In this document: piece after piece, positions 10,918 to 22,584 of the stretch
Position numbering within the stretch: position 1 is the stretch's first letter
Layout: every line of letters starts with the position of its first letter
Assembly: GCA_047495785.1 (NCBI GenBank)
Contig: JBLDXI010000019.1
Span: forward strand, 310,001 to 374,000
DNA: 64,000 bases
Source of the DNA: Lepidodermella squamata
Taxonomy: Eukaryota > Gastrotricha
Direction of reading: 5' to 3'
Made by a program: the position numbers and the translations under genes
Notes under the pieces: generated by a model
The model's input: only the letters and a program-made list of their open reading frames with translations
Databases searched by the model: none
Told to the model about the DNA's origin: nothing

Positions 10918-11574
10918 AAAAATCTTTTTAGCTGCGAAAGTGCTACATTATAAAATAGCTGAGCAATAAAGCTGTTTCCTAATGATGTCCTAGTACTTGG
11001 TACTTGGAGGCATTTATTGACCTTTGAACTCACCATGTTTAGGACTGCCGCTCACTCAGCCCAGACTAAGTTAGTTTCAACCATAGGTTTCAACTCACGT
11101 CAATTTTTTCGTCTACCTAAAAGTAAAGATGAGTGAAAATTCTCAAGACTGAAAATTTCTGAATTCTCAACTGAATTCTCAAGACTGAAGAAAATTCTCA
11201 AGATTGCCGCATTGACCACGCAACCCAGAGATTAATAATATATGCGAGAGAGCGAGATCTAGCTAACGGTATTTTACCGGGAAATTGGCTGAAAATAGTC
11301 TAAAAAGGCTTATTATCGCGTCATGATCGAACGAACGGGTTATTCGCCCGCATTCCAGCAATAAACTGCCCCGAGTTTGCGGAGCAATGTTGTGTGACAA
11401 GATAATTAAAAAATGAGGAGATGACAATACAGTGTGTCCCATGAGTAACGCAAGCAAAGATTATACACGGAAAAGGGTTCAGAAACTGCAAAATGAGAGA
11501 CGAAGTCACATCTCATGGGCAGAAAATTGTTAGAAAAATTAAAAAAAAATCACGAGAAAAAATCCAGAGAAATT

Positions 11575-11745
11575 AGGTCCAACCAGGTAAAATACCGAAA
11601 ATTACCAAACAAAATACCATCGGGATTTTCCGGGTTTTCTCCGGTAAGATTTTTATTTCTTCGGTTTAATCGCGGAAAAAGGACGGCATATGCTCTTGGT
11701 ATGTTCAATTTTATAAAATTAGTTGAATTTCCTACAAAAATTTGC
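11575..11745 (+). repeat. dispersed repeat, copy 1
   Basis: A block with TTTTCCGGGTTTTC, a TTTATTTCT tract and AATCGCGGA recurs, diverged, at 56515-56665. Neither copy has coding potential. Probably a fragment of an old non-autonomous element. Confidence 0.5.
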
Positions 11746-12142
11746 CAAATCAAAAAGTGGTTGCGTATCTTTTGGTCACGCGGCAAATGACCTTCGATCA
11801 ATTGAACACTGTTACTGATTGAGCTGGTAATTCTGTTCACAAAAATTAAGAGCGTGAAAATAACCTTAACATCGAGACATTCCCGTATATTCGGGATCGA
11901 AACGGTAACCGAAACGGTAACCTGTCAGCTTACCTTTTATATTCTTAAAAATATTGTTATTAGGCTCTTGTGAAGGGCTTTCTACCTGGGTCTCTGAAGT
12001 ATTTCCAGAATTTTTCCTGAAATATTACGTTATACGCTCTACGGCTGTATATATCGTGCTGCAATTATTTGCTTTTTACCCGATTATTCTTGCTCTTCAA
12101 TAAAACCACGAAAAGCCGTAGCCTCAGTTGAATTTTCAAGCC

Positions 12143-12169
12143 GTCATATCTCCACATCAATGACGCACG
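12143..12169 (+). promoter_or_regulatory. shared upstream motif with ATGACGCAC core, second copy
   Basis: Partner of 10125-10151, differing at about five positions over 27 bp; the strongest common part is ATGACGCAC. It precedes the ATG at 12275 by 106 bp. Possible bZIP-factor site. Confidence 0.45.
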
Positions 12170-12274
12170 TGGCAGCCAACGACCACGCTGAAAAAGAACA
12201 AGAAAATTTCAGGTGCATTAGAGCCAGGATAAGTTGCTCTACCATTTTCCAAAAGAGGTTGAGCTCAGAAGTTC

Positions 12275-12920
12275 ATGTCACAATTCGCTATGGAACCTGA
12301 TGCTAACTTGGAAACTTCATCCAGTCAAGTTGCTACGTCTTCTATCAGGTTTGCAAAAATCAACATCGTTAATCTTGTAATTCTAACTTCAAGGTATACC
12401 CAGCTATGATGAACTGCCGAGTTACATGTCAGTAGTTCAGCTTGCGATAAGGCAGCTTTCAATTCAAAGTGATCGAATATCAGTCTGCGAGGCGCAAATA
12501 AACTCATCTGCTGCTTATTCACCGCAGATTATTGCTAACGATAGCGATTCGAATCGCCCGCCACCTTCTTATCACCAACTCTTCGGCCTTGAGAGAAGTA
12601 CCTCTCGCCAATATCGGATCAAATCTCAACAACTGAAAAATCTGAGAAAAACTGCAGTTCGACTCTCAATTTTAGCTGTTTTCGCATTTGCAATACTCGG
12701 CATTCCAGCTTTTCTTCTGGCGGTGAAAAATATTCCACCTGGCTATTCGACCGAAGAAATTATTGCGAAATTTAAACGCAGATACAACATTTCGTTGATC
12801 TTGTCAGGCCTATCATCTTGTTTAGGAATCATGTGGATTGTCTCTGTTATCATTGTAATGAAAAGTAATTCGGGCCAAACTGATTCGTTCTTTAAAAGTT
12901 GTATTGCACTTAGCTGCTAA
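12275..12920 (+). CDS. CD225-like membrane protein with PPxY/YxxL motif (paralogue F)
   Basis: Exons 12275-12348 and 12404-12920 (55-bp intron); 196 residues. It has LPSYM after the junction and PPPSYHQLF (PPxY overlapped by YHQL). The first membrane segment reads VRLSILAVFAFAILGIPAFL. After KFKRRYNIS comes LILSGLSSCLGIMWIVSVIIV. A short polar tail with two Cys follows. The acceptor chosen (after ACCCAG) is the only nearby one that keeps frame with the exon 1 ATG. Sister of 10288-10917. Confidence 0.8.
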
Positions 12921-13650
12921 ACAATAAACGATCGTTTACAAGTGGGGTTTGGCGAAATTTTTGACGTCGTGAGATTTTTGTTTCGCTTTCAAGATTAATG
13001 AACGAGAAGTCGATCGATATCAAAACGAGGTGGATAGTCACCTGGGTCGCTGAGAAAATGGCTTCGAAGATTTGCGGGTGAAAATTGATAATTTCGAAAA
13101 AATGCGAGCAAATCTGTTATTGCATCAATTAATAATTCGTCGCGCAATAAAAGCCTATATTATTTTCTTATGCGCAATCGAGGTTATTTGGGGTAATCTC
13201 AGGTGTGGAATCTTGCTAGGTATTCGAACATTTTGATGGTATAAAACTAGTGCTTTCACGTCAACCTAAATCTTTCTGGCGACACTTTGGGGTCTCCCGT
13301 CTTTAAGTTGGATGGGAGCCTCCTATAAAAGTCTGAAATTCGATAATTCGAAATCCTTAAGAAAACTCGGTGCACCTGATAATCCAAGAATCGTCCCTCT
13401 TCAAGTCAACAGACTTTATGACATTTACTGGACAGTACGGGAAAACCCCACTTTTCACTTGATAAAGGTCAAGTATGCCATTTAGAACTCGCCATGTCTA
13501 GGAACTGCCCACTCAGTCTAAACTGTATTAATGGCGCCACAATGATAAGAGTTCGGCTGACTGGCGCAAAAAAATATCCGAGCTTATCACCGAGTTCATG
13601 AGACTAGTACCAACTTCCCAGTTCATTGAAAACACAATAGGAAGTACACC

Positions 13651-15954
13651 ATGATATTTTCCCAAGGTTTAATAGCACTATTACTACTCGCCTCGACGTG
13701 TAATGGTTCCGCATTTGCGCCAAGTTCCGGCTACTACGACTATATGGTCGATAGGAAACGGCCGGAAAATTTGGATGACGAAATATTAAGGCTGTTCAGT
13801 GACGGGGAATCTTTTTATGATATTCTTCCGAAAATCGACTTCAATGGCATTGTTTCAAGTTCAAAATGTTTCCGAGACCTGTTATGGATTTACCAGGCTA
13901 ATGCGACAAAATATCCGGTCGTGAAGAGCTGTGAGTTGATATAATAATTTTTTTAATTAATTAATTAATCAATTCGCACAGATAAGGATTCTACCGCTCG
14001 TAAACCGTCCGGATTTTTGAGCGGAGATTTCAAATGGTACGGCGATTTCGATCAATGCATGAACATCGCGCCGTTTCTTATGCCACTATCGAATCGAAAT
14101 TTAACTTCGAAATATTGCTACGTTGGCCTGAATGGTTTGAACAGCAAGGATGAAGGCTATCGGGATTTAAACGTTCAGCAGTACTTACCTGCATTGATGC
14201 TAGGCCTTTGCGTTCCAAGTGATTGCTCCGAGCGTGATTTTCTCGCGCTAAATTTGCTTGTCAAACAATATGGGGTCAAAGTCGCACCTGGTTACGTTTA
14301 TTGCCAACAACGGGACCTGCCATATACTCCAGTTTTTTACATTGCAGTGTAAGTTTTCTATTTTATATAATTTTTAAAAATCACTAATACAATTTAAAAA
14401 TTGAAATTCATTTTAAAATTTTGCTCCACCTTAAGATATTTATTAAAATCATTTTTCTGAATTTTCTGAATTTATTGTGAATTTTTTCAATAATAGAACC
14501 ATTTTTTCGATCATCGGATTCCTCATGCTCTATGGCCTCGGAATCGATATTTACCTGAGATTAGTCGAGCACTACCGTCGAAAGCCGAAAAACGGCGAAA
14601 TAGAAGATTCCACCGACGCCAAGAAGAAAAAGCCGGCTCGCAAAATTTCCGGCCATTTCAGCTCTGTCGCTTTGGCCTTCTCTCCTCTAACCAACCTCGA
14701 AAAGCTGTATTCAATCCCGCATGTCTCGAAGAAAGAGCCCAATTTCAACGCTCTAACCGGCCTTCGAGCGTTCAGCACTTTCCACGTCATTCTCGGCCAT
14801 TTCTACCACTACTTGCAGCCTATGATCGGAAATTTCAGTCAAGCTAGAGAAGCCGCCACTTCCGACATTGCTAAATTAATTTTCACCGGCGGCTTCTTCG
14901 CCGTGGATTCGTTCCTGTTCATCGGAGGCTTCTTGGCCTACTGGTCGCTGTATAACAAAATACCGAGAGAGCCGTTGCGTTTTCTTGGCTCGGTACCAGT
15001 AATGTACTGGTACCGCTATCTCCGCCTCACCCCGCCGCATGTGATGCTGATCCTCTTCACCATGGGCCTATATTCCTACATCGGAACAGGCCCGTTCTAC
15101 TTCCAGCAACAGGACGATTGGTGTTATGATTCATGGTGGGCGAATTTGTTGTACATCAACAACTTTTGGCCGGGCTATACGGCTTGCGTAGGCTGGACGT
15201 GGTATTTAATGGTTGATATGCAAGTTTTCCTTGTCATGCCATTTGTTGTCTACGCCTTTGTTAAATGGCCCGTCTATGGCTGGGGCCTATCAGTCACCCT
15301 GTTGACCGCGCAGATGGTAACATCCGTTGTATTGACATCGGTCTACAATTTACCAGCAACGCCCATCAGTCCGAATAACTACGGCCAAGTTCTCGCAAAA
15401 TTCGGGGCGGAGTCGAAAAATTTCGCCGATGTCTTCCCGATGTTTTACATAAAACCCTACACGCGAATGGGTCCTTACATCGTCGGGATAATTTTAGCTC
15501 ATATTCTAGTCAATCACGAGAAGGAATTGCGGAAAATGTTTAATAACACATTTTTCCTTATTCTTGGCTGGTGTGTTTCGGCCAGCATGAGACCTACGCC
15601 GGTATTAGGATCGATCCTAACTGGGTCGATTGCCTCTACAACGCGTTGGCTCGACCGGCGTGGGCTGCGGCTTTAGGCTGGATGGTTTTGGCGTGTGCTT
15701 TCAATAAAGGCGGTATTATTGGCAACATTTTAAGCTGGCCAGTCTGGGCGTTCCCGGCTAGGCTCGGCTACGCTGCTTATCTTGTCCATCCTCTGATCAT
15801 GGTATATCTAGTGCAAACAAGTCGGAGGCCAACACAGTTGACCGATATTACGACAACTTTCCTTTATTGCGGTATTATTGTTGTCACTTTCATTGTCGCA
15901 ACCGTTTTCTCACTAGCGTTTGAATCACCTGTAATTGCCCTTCAAAAAGGATAA
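13651..15954 (+). CDS. NRF-6-like acyltransferase (acyltransferase-3 family), apparent frameshift
   Basis: Exons 13651-13930, 13982-14348 and 14497-15954; about 700 residues. It has a signal peptide (MIFSQGLIALLLLAS), then an N-terminal Cys-containing NRF domain (KCFRDLLWIYQANATKYP, DFDQCMNIAP, CVPSDCSE). A multi-pass acyltransferase-3 domain follows with NALTGLRAFSTFHVILGH (the conserved RxxxxxxVxxxH), FAVDSFLFIGGF and CVGWTWYLMVDMQ. The family includes nematode NRF-6/NDG-4, linked to lipid or drug uptake. The reading frame shifts between about 15580 and 15605: before this the frame is that of 14497, afterwards it is one base off, continuing with DPNWVDCLYNALARPAW and a normal C-terminus with ending LVHPLIMVYL. 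Either a recent inactivating indel or an assembly error. Confidence 0.85.
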
Positions 15955-15960
15955 AAAGAA

Positions 15961-16008
15961 TTTTTCAATTTATCCTTTGCCAAATTTGTCAAAGGATAAA
16001 TTGAAAAA
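15961..16008 (+). terminator. hairpin directly after the acyltransferase stop codon
   Basis: Two perfectly complementary 19-base arms (TTTTTCAATTTATCCTTTG and its complement) flank a 10-base spacer, starting within about 7 bp of the stop at 15954. In a eukaryotic transcript this would be a 3' UTR stem-loop; it could also be a tiny foldback insertion. Function inferred only from position. Confidence 0.45.
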
Positions 16009-16010
16009 TT

Positions 16011-16920
16011 TAGCGCTGATTTCTTTGTTTAACACGGCCTAATAAAACTTGATGCTTTTGCTTTTTACAGAAGCTTTTCGAAGTTTAACTGATGTCAATA
16101 AAAAATTGCGAAAACTGGAAAAAATTATTGATAAGTTTTTCGGTCTTTCGAAATCAAATATGCCAATTTTGCCAAAATTAAAGAAAAATAGCTAATAATT
16201 TCCAGGTCAGCGATTACCAGAAACGCCAATTCTCTTCATTTCTTCAGATGTAATTTTGAAAGTTAGCAAGTTCATAGGGATTTCGAAACCTCCAGCTGCG
16301 TGTCCCTTAAAATGGGCAACCCTATCTGGAATTTTCTAAATATTTTCCAGAAAATGTATCAATATTCGCATGGTGTAGCCTGTGAGAGCGAGTTCATCCC
16401 TCATCCACGACTCGCTGTATAATTTACCGAAGAAAACCCGGAAATACCGCGGCGGGGTCATATTCGATAATTTCTCCAAATTTTCATTGCTGATAATCAG
16501 TTATATTGTTTATTGTTTTAAATTGAAGAGAACAACTTATTTTCGAATTTTGATTCTTTTTCCTTGCAGATTTTGTTGTTGGTGTATGCAGCTGAAATAA
16601 TTATTATCTAAAATTTCCTCTCATTTCTGCCTCAGCTAAATATTTTATAGCTTCACTATCTGCTTAACAAAAAGTGTAACTTCAGCCATTAAACTCAAAG
16701 CCGCCAACACGCCATATAGTCGTGAAAAACAGCTTTAAAATCTTGGCTGTGTTATGCTCGAAGCAAAAAACAATACATTAACGCTGAAATCTTACCTGCA
16801 AAAAACGACTGAGATATTGCAGTTATTCTCCGCTTAACCTACGTTCCGGCCACCGTCACGCTGCCTCTCGGAAATTTTACAGCAATAAAAACAACTTTTA
16901 ATACAGCTTTGACAAATAAA
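16011..16920. other. intergenic, no gene recognised
   Basis: About 900 bp of AT-rich sequence between the acyltransferase and the RCC1-BTB gene. I find no convincing coding sequence. The last 100 bp before 16921 presumably contain the promoter of the downstream gene. Confidence 0.4.
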
Positions 16921-18624
16921 ATGCTTAACCTGATACCAAAATGGCGAATTTTTTCAAAGGTGCCTACTCACCTTAAACCTTGCGTTACTCATTGCTCCGT
17001 ATTTCCGCACAAAGGAAGCACCGAAGTATTCTTTGTGGTTGATGTTAGGCTGGCTGAATCACCACCGGCTTCTCAAGACGTGACAACCGAAGTCTACCGA
17101 GCTTCTCTCCGCGTTGATGGGGTGACCAAAGTCGAGCAACTCCGTGGGAAAACTATTCGAAATATCATCGGACGATCTGATGTTATCCTTATCGTTACGG
17201 CGGATGAAGTTTTCGCAATGGGAGCGAATCGGTATGGCCAAATCGGAAATGGCGAGAAAAATGACATTATGGTCGAGGAGCCTTATCTTCTCCTAAACGC
17301 ACCTGTTGTCCAGGTTGATATCGGAAGCCACCACTGTGTCTGCCTGACCGAAGCTGGTGATGTCTACACCTGGGGCAGTAACACTGGCGGCCAGCTCGGC
17401 TATCAGGAGGAGAGCCTAGCACCGAAAAAGGTGACCTTCGAAAATCAAGAAATCAAATTTCGCCAAATCGCCTGCTGGGGTAATGTGACCTTCGCACTGA
17501 GTTTGGACGGTCGGTTGTTCTCATGGGGCGAGAATCGGTATTTCACCCTAATACCACAAACCCCACTCTACCAGCCAAGATTCCAGCCTCGGGAGGTTGC
17601 GTGTTTCCAGAACATCAGGATCAAACAATTTACCTGCGATGACGAGCGAGCTTTTGCGATCACTGAGTTTGGATCAGTTTACGCCTGGGGTAGGAATGAA
17701 TGTGGCAAACTTGGGCTAGGACACACTAATATCGTAGCTGAGCCTAGCCGATTGTTGACCTTTGACGACAACTACGCCAGGGTGGTTAAAATCAACATCG
17801 GCCCAGATTTCACGATAGCTGAAACTTCGCGAGGAATCTTCACCTGGGGCAGATTCCGAATTCAGGGCAAGTGCCGTTTTTCGAACTCTATGAAAAAGGA
17901 AGTTGAGACAGAAATTTCCTACCGCGAGAACCATTTTCCTGAGCTTTCGGCCGAAACCTCCCCATTGTCGATTTTGGTCAACGAAACAGACCGAACGCCT
18001 GGTTTAGTTTCCGTAGCCGATTTTAAGGTGGCTGAATCTATGTTCGAATCAGCACTGGATGACCCGAAAACGGCTGACTTCAAGGTTAAGCTCGACGACC
18101 GAGTCATCCACGTCCACAAGGCTATTCTCAGGTTCCGTTCAAGCCACTTCCGAACTATGTTTTCGAGCCAGGACTGGAAGGAGAGTCAAACTAACGAGCT
18201 CCCTATCGAACACACCCCATACAGCGTTTATCGAGCTTATTTGTTCTACCTTTACACGAACGAACTGCCGGAAGACCTCCAGATTGAGGATGCGTTCATG
18301 CTGCTAGATTTGGCTGGGTCTTATTTTGAGGATGAACTGAAGCTTCTAACGTAGGTATTTACCCTCAAGTGTTGTGTAAACAATCGTTTTTTACTATACA
18401 GGTGTGACTTCATTCTTGAGCGATCCCTTAACGTGGACGATGTGCTGCAAACCTATGCGTTGGCGAGCAATCACAAGGCTGAACATGTGGCCAGCCGATG
18501 CTTGGACTACATCTTGGAGCATCTAGCCCAACTAGTGAAATCAGAGGCTTTCGATAAACTCGACGCTGTTCATGCTAAGGAAATTTTCCTAAACGCTGCT
18601 AAGGCTGAACTACTCAAAAAATGA
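16921..18624 (+). CDS. RCC1-repeat and BTB domain protein
   Basis: Exons 16921-18350 and 18402-18624 (51-bp intron); 550 residues. RCC1 beta-propeller repeats appear at about 95-320: VFAMGANRYGQIGNGE, VYTWGSNTGGQLGY, LFSWGENRYF, VYAWGRNECGKLGLGH and IFTWGRF. A BTB/POZ domain follows at about 385-480 (TADFKVKLDDRVIHVHKAILRF, then HFRTMFS and YLFYLYTNEL). A BACK-like helical tail closes the protein. Proteins of this plan (RCBTB1/2-like) are substrate adaptors for Cullin-3 ubiquitin ligases or nucleocytoplasmic factors. The gene looks intact. Confidence 0.85.
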
Positions 18625-18730
18625 CCAATTCTAAATTGAACCCAGTGTAAAAGCTTTTGAAATAAACAACAAAAACACAGTTTAGTTGGCTATGCATGCT
18701 AATACTCATACCAAGCGGTTTTTTCACGCA

Positions 18731-18795
18731 TGAGTAAGCACTCTGGGGTTCCACATCGTAGGAGTTGACGCAGTGAATTGCTGCCGAATGAGTCA
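18731..18795 (+). promoter_or_regulatory. AP-1-like sites upstream of paralogue G
   Basis: TGAGTAA at 18731 and TGAGTCA at 18789-18795, with GTTGACGCA between them, lie 105-170 bp upstream of the ATG at 18900. TGAGTCA is the consensus AP-1 (bZIP) site. The same core occurs in the repeated promoter element of other cluster genes. Confidence 0.35.
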
Positions 18796-18899
18796 GCCAA
18801 ATAACGCTATTAACATTGAAGGCATAGCGTTTTTTTATTTACATAAATCAAGTAGCTGTGACACTTATAGCCAGGCTCATAATATTCCTAGGTAAAAAA

Positions 18900-19609
18900 A
18901 TGATGCCTGAACTTCCACAATATGAGGATGTCGTTAACCATGGCATTCATCCAAGTGACAATTTTCAACGCCTTCCACCTGTTAACTGCGCGATACCAAT
19001 CGGGCGTGACGAGGCCCCGCCATCTTACGACGTAGCAGTCAGGGGGAAGTCGGTCCCCGACACCAGGCCAAACAACGGTTTCCTAGTTATTCTGGCAAAT
19101 GGCGAAGAAACTGCCGATCCTCACGTCGCGAGAAAAGCAGCGATTGGCCTGTCGATTTCAAGTTTCCTATGCTGTTTTATCGTTGCGATTCCAGCCCTTA
19201 GTCTAGCCTGCACGAAGGTCCCAGAGAACACTGCTGATATTGAAGCAGTCAAGTCAGTCAATCGACGATACAAGCGGTCGATCTTCATATCTCTGATAGC
19301 TATCCTAACCGGCGCCTGCTTAATTGGCCTTATTGCAGCTGTGGTTACGCAAAAGGCGAATAATGCGACTAATTCAGCTCAAAGTTTCACTACTACTACT
19401 ACTACCCTAAGAAGTAAATTTACTTGAAAGTCATTGATTCCTTTAATTAATCCATATTATTATTTTCAGCTACCCGCTCTAGTCGATCAACGACAGAAGA
19501 TCCGTTCCTATCAGATTTATTTGATATCGTTAAAGTTATTGTTGGTAAAACAACGAAAGAACCTCCGATTAGGAGAGACCCAAACGATCTTCCATGGTGG
19601 ATGCAGTGA
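18900..19609 (+). CDS. CD225-like membrane protein with two PPxY-type motifs (paralogue G)
   Basis: Exons 18900-19413 and 19470-19609 (56-bp intron); 217 residues. LPQYEDVV near the N-terminus and APPSYDVAV at about residue 40 are PPxY-type motifs. Membrane segments are AAIGLSISSFLCCFIVAIPAL, then a basic loop ending NRRYKRS, then IFISLIAILTGACLIGLIAAV. Unlike its neighbours it has a long C-terminal tail, Thr-rich then acidic, partly encoded by a second exon (SSRSTTEDPFLSDLFDIVKV; ends in PWWMQ). Donor and acceptor phases match. The first of two adjacent ATGs is used as the start. Confidence 0.75.
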
Positions 19610-19812
19610 TAATATTTTTGAATACATTTTCAGTGAAATAAACTTGTTTTTTAATACTTTTTCAATTTCCACTCAATTAACCGGTCAATAGAAGCCATTC
19701 ACGGCTGAATGCGTTAAAATTTTGCGTGCCAGTAGATTAGAAAAACAACTTAATCTCATAACACCTTTCTCTCCATTAAGTTGTTATTTCGACTCAATTT
19801 TTTCGCCCTAAA

Positions 19813-20277
19813 ATGATGCCCAGGAGGAAAGCTGATTCGCCACCGCCAATTTTTGTCCCATTTCTACCGCCGAAACATCAGTCAAATCCTTGCGACCTAA
19901 ATTCGGATGATTGCAAAATCGGAGATGTGGACATTCTATTCTACGAGTCTGAATTAATCCCGGACGATGATACGATCAAGCTACGGCGGACTGCTCTGGA
20001 ATTGTCGCTTTTCGCAATGTTGACTTGCTGCATTCCTTTTGCGATTCCGGCTTTCTTGCTGGCTGTCGTGCCGCGATGCGGGAAATTGTCGCAGTCAAGG
20101 CTGGTTAAACCGCTCTACGTTGCGTCTGTGATTCTGTCAGCTATTGCTTGTGCGGCCTCGGTTCTATTCCTGTCATGGGCCTGCGCCTATTTCTACTTGA
20201 TGCCAAGCTTCATGAACACGTCGTTTACTACGAAAATCGAAACGACAACTGTAGAAACTCCGCCAAATTACTACTGA
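19813..20277 (+). CDS. CD225-like membrane protein ending in PPNYY (paralogue H)
   Basis: Single-exon model, 154 residues. It has a proline-rich N-terminus (SPPPIFVPFLPP). Membrane segments are LELSLFAMLTCCIPFAIPAF and VASVILSAIACAASVLFLSW. The PPxY motif is at the extreme C-terminus (ETPPNYY), after a Thr-rich linker, instead of at the N-terminus. The loop lacks the YxRS seen in other members (LVKPLYVAS instead). If the topology is as in its relatives, the relocated motif would face the other terminus, or the protein may invert. Confidence 0.7.
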   Translation: MMPRRKADSPPPIFVPFLPPKHQSNPCDLNSDDCKIGDVDILFYESELIPDDDTIKLRRTALELSLFAMLTCCIPFAIPAFLLAVVPRCGKLSQSRLVKPLYVASVILSAIACAASVLFLSWACAYFYLMPSFMNTSFTTKIETTTVETPPNYY

Positions 20278-20393
20278 ATGAAAATTTACTGATTCAAAAT
20301 AAATCATGTTTTAAAATAAAGAATCCAGCTTAAAATAAATTTAATGAATTTTGTGTTTGCTGTGGTCAGTCGATATTTTTCGCTGAAAGCTGA

Positions 20394-21390
20394 ATGATGA
20401 TTTCATTATCATGTCTCTCTGCCTGTTTAACAAGACGCAAGAGCAGCAAAACGGCCCGAAAAAATGAGGAAAACAATGTCGAAATGGAAGGAAAGGCTGC
20501 TAATAATGTTCCGGAATCGCAGCTTATTGCAAGCCCTTCCTATCGAGATAGTTGGACTTCAACTTCAGCAGGAAGCACGTCGGAATTTTCCGATAGCAAT
20601 TTAACGCTGACCAACGAAGAAAACTGGAGCCGAGAAGCTGTTCTGAATACACCAGCTAGCGAGAATAGCGAAGGGCTTTCCCATGAAAACATAATCAAGG
20701 CTGACATTGGCACGACCAACAGCGACCAACATTGGACGGGTCCAAGTGGAGACTACGGAACTCAATCAGCGGAACCAAAAATGGAAAATAGCGGCGAAAT
20801 TCGAAAATCCTCGAGTACCTGCATGAGTGGGGATTCAACTCGAAAAAAATCGCCCACAAAATGTGAATCTTTCAGTTTCCTACCAAATCCAGGTATGCTA
20901 TGAAATAGGTCTATTTGGTAAAGAAATTCTGCGATTCGTTTTTTTAGATGAAAAAATACTAGAGCAGGCACGTCTAATGCGAAAGCTGGGTGAAGATTGC
21001 GCATTACTGGGCCACAAATACGCATCGAGAGTCGCTCATGAAACGGCCAGTCAGCTGTTCTTCAAAGCCTATAATCCGACAAACTCACTTCACTTTTCCA
21101 ACTTCAACAACAACAACGACGGCGAGAACACATTGAATTTGGATAGGAAGCCAGTTTGTGTCCACCCTACTCTTGTCCTCAAGGAACTTCGCATCGACGA
21201 GGCTAAATCTTATGTAGCGAAAGCTGTGGAGGTGATTAGATTGAGAAATTCAGAGCAGATAAATGTTTTGGGGATAGCTTTGGATCCCGATTGTTCCGAA
21301 GAATTTCTCGCTACGATGAAGGTATTCGTGTCAATGAAGCTGAAATGTAACCTCCAGGGTGATCTGAGTCGCCTGATACTAACCTTATAA
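20394..21390 (+). CDS. possible DUF1771/Smr-like protein
   Basis: Exons 20394-20892 and 20948-21390 (55-bp intron); 313 residues. The first half is Ser/Asn/Glu-rich and disordered. The second begins with a helical region (ILEQARLMRKLGEDCALLG, then HETASQLFFKAYNPTNS) resembling the DUF1771 helices of N4BP2-type proteins. It is followed by VCVHPTLVLKELRIDEAKSY and a region ending VLGIALDPDCSEE, in the position of an Smr nuclease domain. The DLHG and TGxG signatures of active Smr domains are not preserved, so any nuclease function is doubtful. Assignment rests on pattern similarity alone. Confidence 0.55.
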
Positions 21391-21650
21391 GCATTATCCC
21401 AAAAACTGTTTTGTCCTTACAAGTTCAATAAATTTTAATTTCCTTTGACATTTTTCAAGGGTGAGCTAACACGTGAAGCGTGTTGCAAATGGTGTAGCGT
21501 ATAAAGATGAGCTTTTTTGTAGCCTGACCTTGGCATGCTGTAACACTCCTATAGAACCGCATGCGATGAGTTTACACAAAGGCGTTATTCATTCATCTGG
21601 TGCAAGAAAGTGTTGAGTAAAACTTCTACTAGTAGCTGACAGTAAATAAC

Positions 21651-22584
21651 ATGGCCGATTCTGAATATGACTACTACGCCAGACCTCTGCCAGCCGAGCC
21701 TGTTCTTCGCGAAACTAAAGCAACCGCCTCCTTTCGCCTATGGTTAAGGAGGTACAAACCTTCGACGCTTGTAAGGTGAGTCGTTGAATATTCGGAAAGA
21801 AATAGTTCCAGGAATCACATTTTCAGAGGTTTGAATGACACGCCGCCTCTACCTCCGAGACCCACCCTAGAATCTCGGCCTCCGTTACCTTCAGTCTCTT
21901 CAACTTATATCAATTATCGAAACTACGAACAACCGAATGAACCACCTCGAAGTCCTTCAATCAAAACGGAAGTTCCTCTAATTTCCAGGGAGAAACTTCT
22001 TAAAACTTATACGAGTGCTAGAAGGTAAATTTCAAAGACTTGACTTTTTAGTAAACCAATTTTAATTTAGGAGTCAGCTTGGAATATCAATCGTCAATCA
22101 CCGCGCTAGCAGAGTTGTCAGAGTCGAGAATCTTGCTCCTGAACCACAGGTTTTCGAAGCTCCGGAAGAAACTGTTCAGCCTATCCCTGACACTGCTGTA
22201 ATCGAGAGTCTGCCTGTTATTATCATTACAAGTCCTTCGCTGGAAACTGTTTCGATTGAAGTAACGGCTATTCACGGTTCAATCGCCTCCGAGGAGCAAG
22301 TTTTCACCGAGGAGACCACAGTTGTAGTCGAGGGACCGGTTACCACTGTCACCACTGTGATTACCACTGAAACAGAGTCGAAACCTGAGCCCGAACGAGT
22401 ATCTGAGACTTCAGTCTTTCGAAGTATTAACGAAGTCTTTGAACTCAGTGACGAACAGCCTGCCGTAGCTGTCTCTCATCCTGTTGTCGAGGCAGAAAAA
22501 GCCTCTGATGATGAATCTGTCTTTGGACTGACAATTTTTGAGGACACTTCTACTGAAGATCAAACAACGCCGAGTAATGCGTAA
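21651..22584 (+). CDS. proline/valine-rich protein, function unknown
   Basis: Exons 21651-21775, 21827-22024 and 22071-22584 join in phase; 278 residues. The N-terminus is Tyr-rich (DSEYDYYARPLP). Then PPLPPRPTLESRPPLP offers PxxPxR SH3-ligand motifs. The second half is a low-complexity Val/Thr/Glu-rich stretch (VVEGPVTTVTTVITTETES) and an acidic tail. No membrane segment or enzyme motif is visible. I do not recognise a family; it may be a cytoskeletal or scaffold-type disordered protein. Confidence 0.65.

Noticed and set aside
20762-21025. Minus-strand open frame opposite the Smr-like gene
   Set aside because: No motifs; shadow of the coding strand.
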